A stretch of DNA of 64,000 nucleotides from Pseudorasbora parva (Eukaryota > Chordata > Actinopteri > Cypriniformes > Gobionidae). The position numbers and the translations under genes are program-made. The DNA lies in contig NC_090172.1 of assembly GCF_024679245.1 (NCBI RefSeq), positions 44,840,054-44,904,053 of the forward strand, in the 5' to 3' direction. The notes below the pieces were generated by a model, which had not been told where the DNA came from, did no database searches, and worked only from the letters and a program-made list of their open reading frames with translations. This document shows, one piece after another, positions 63,278 to 64,000 of the stretch; position 1 is the first letter of the stretch, and each line of letters starts with the position of its first letter.

Positions 63278-64000
63278 AGTAATCTCCCCTCCCTCTTCCG
63301 ACAACTCTTCTCTGATGACATTTTAAAAATATTCTTCTTTGAGAGTCTGTTTAATTTTCATCTGTTTCAACCTGAAATTATATTCTGGCATCATTTTGAT
63401 GAATAGACTTAGTATTCTATTGTACATGCGAGGACGTGAGCGTCTTGAAAGCTTACCCACAGATTACACACATTTTTTAAAATTGCGATATGGTGTCTGT
63501 ATAGTGTCTCACCAAAGTGAGAAAAAAACACTTCTGTTCTTCTAACACTGTAAAATTTGCTTGTGACTTGAAAAAAGTACTTGTAGATGTGCTGTGTGCC
63601 TCAGTGATCCATGTTGACTCATTCACTGTCACTGGCTGTGTGTTTAGCACATTTGAACTGGCAGTGTATTATGATTCATTTTACTAAATCTAAGACATCC
63701 TCTTTGTCTTGACTATGAGGACTTGTGTATTACTACACAAAATGAAACAAAAATTGTGACATAGACTTAGCATCATATCTGTGTGACCTCAATAGTCACT
63801 TTGTTGCAAAGGGAAGTTTGTTCTTATGGATAAGAGATGGCAGTTGCAGTAGCATGCATCAGAAAGTATTTTTACCCTTGCATGTATGTGTTCTCAATGA
63901 TAAGAGTCCAGGAATAGATATTACTAAATGGCTGCCTCTTTATCTCAAGAATAGTCAGTTTGTGAAGAGGAAGTCTTTTTTTTTTACACAGATAAAACAT
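63278..64000. other. No gene seen
   Basis: AT-rich, no complete repeat. The open frame at 63339-63545 has no motif. Confidence 0.45.

Overview
The window is genomic DNA from a teleost fish, most likely a cyprinid (carp/zebrafish group). The evidence is one vertebrate split gene with short, phase-consistent introns, and a repeat landscape typical of cyprinids: many hAT elements, TTAA-flanked foldback MITEs, Tc1 elements, a tRNA-derived SINE with an L2-like tail, and long dinucleotide microsatellites. There are no bacterial features. Almost all long open frames are chance frames in repeats or microsatellites.

The one gene I can support runs on the + strand from about 34.84 to 47.93 kb. It is a 13-exon adhesion G-protein-coupled receptor of subfamily G (GPR56/GPR97/GPR114 group). 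Joined at the splice sites I picked, the exons stay in one frame for 617 codons: signal peptide, a pentraxin/laminin-like (PLL) N-terminal module, a GAIN domain, a GPS motif, seven membrane segments and almost no cytoplasmic tail. Two things stand out. The intron between the TM4 and TM5 exons begins with AT instead of GT, although the protein join is exactly right. The GPS, normally His-Leu/Thr, reads His-Phe-Ala, so self-cleavage is not expected.

Region by region: 0-34 kb holds no recognisable host coding exon. It contains at least four hAT copies (three with 8-bp target duplications), TTAA elements, an internally deleted Tc1 copy, and a Tc1 element of DD35E spacing inserted into a LINE reverse transcriptase fragment. 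A CpG-rich block at 25.2-25.6 kb may be a promoter/first exon on the - strand. The receptor gene occupies 34.8-48 kb. Its 6.7-kb third intron is a stack of nested transposons: a hAT, a SINE, and a dead transposon protein cut by two MITEs. From 48 to 64 kb there are large TTAA elements (48.5-50.4 and 61.3-63.3 kb), a nested insertion series at 57.4-59.2 kb, microsatellites, a possible first exon of a + strand gene at 54.5-54.8 kb, and unique DNA.

No new multi-gene system was found. The items most worth checking are the broken splice donor and altered GPS of the receptor, and the datable nested insertions.
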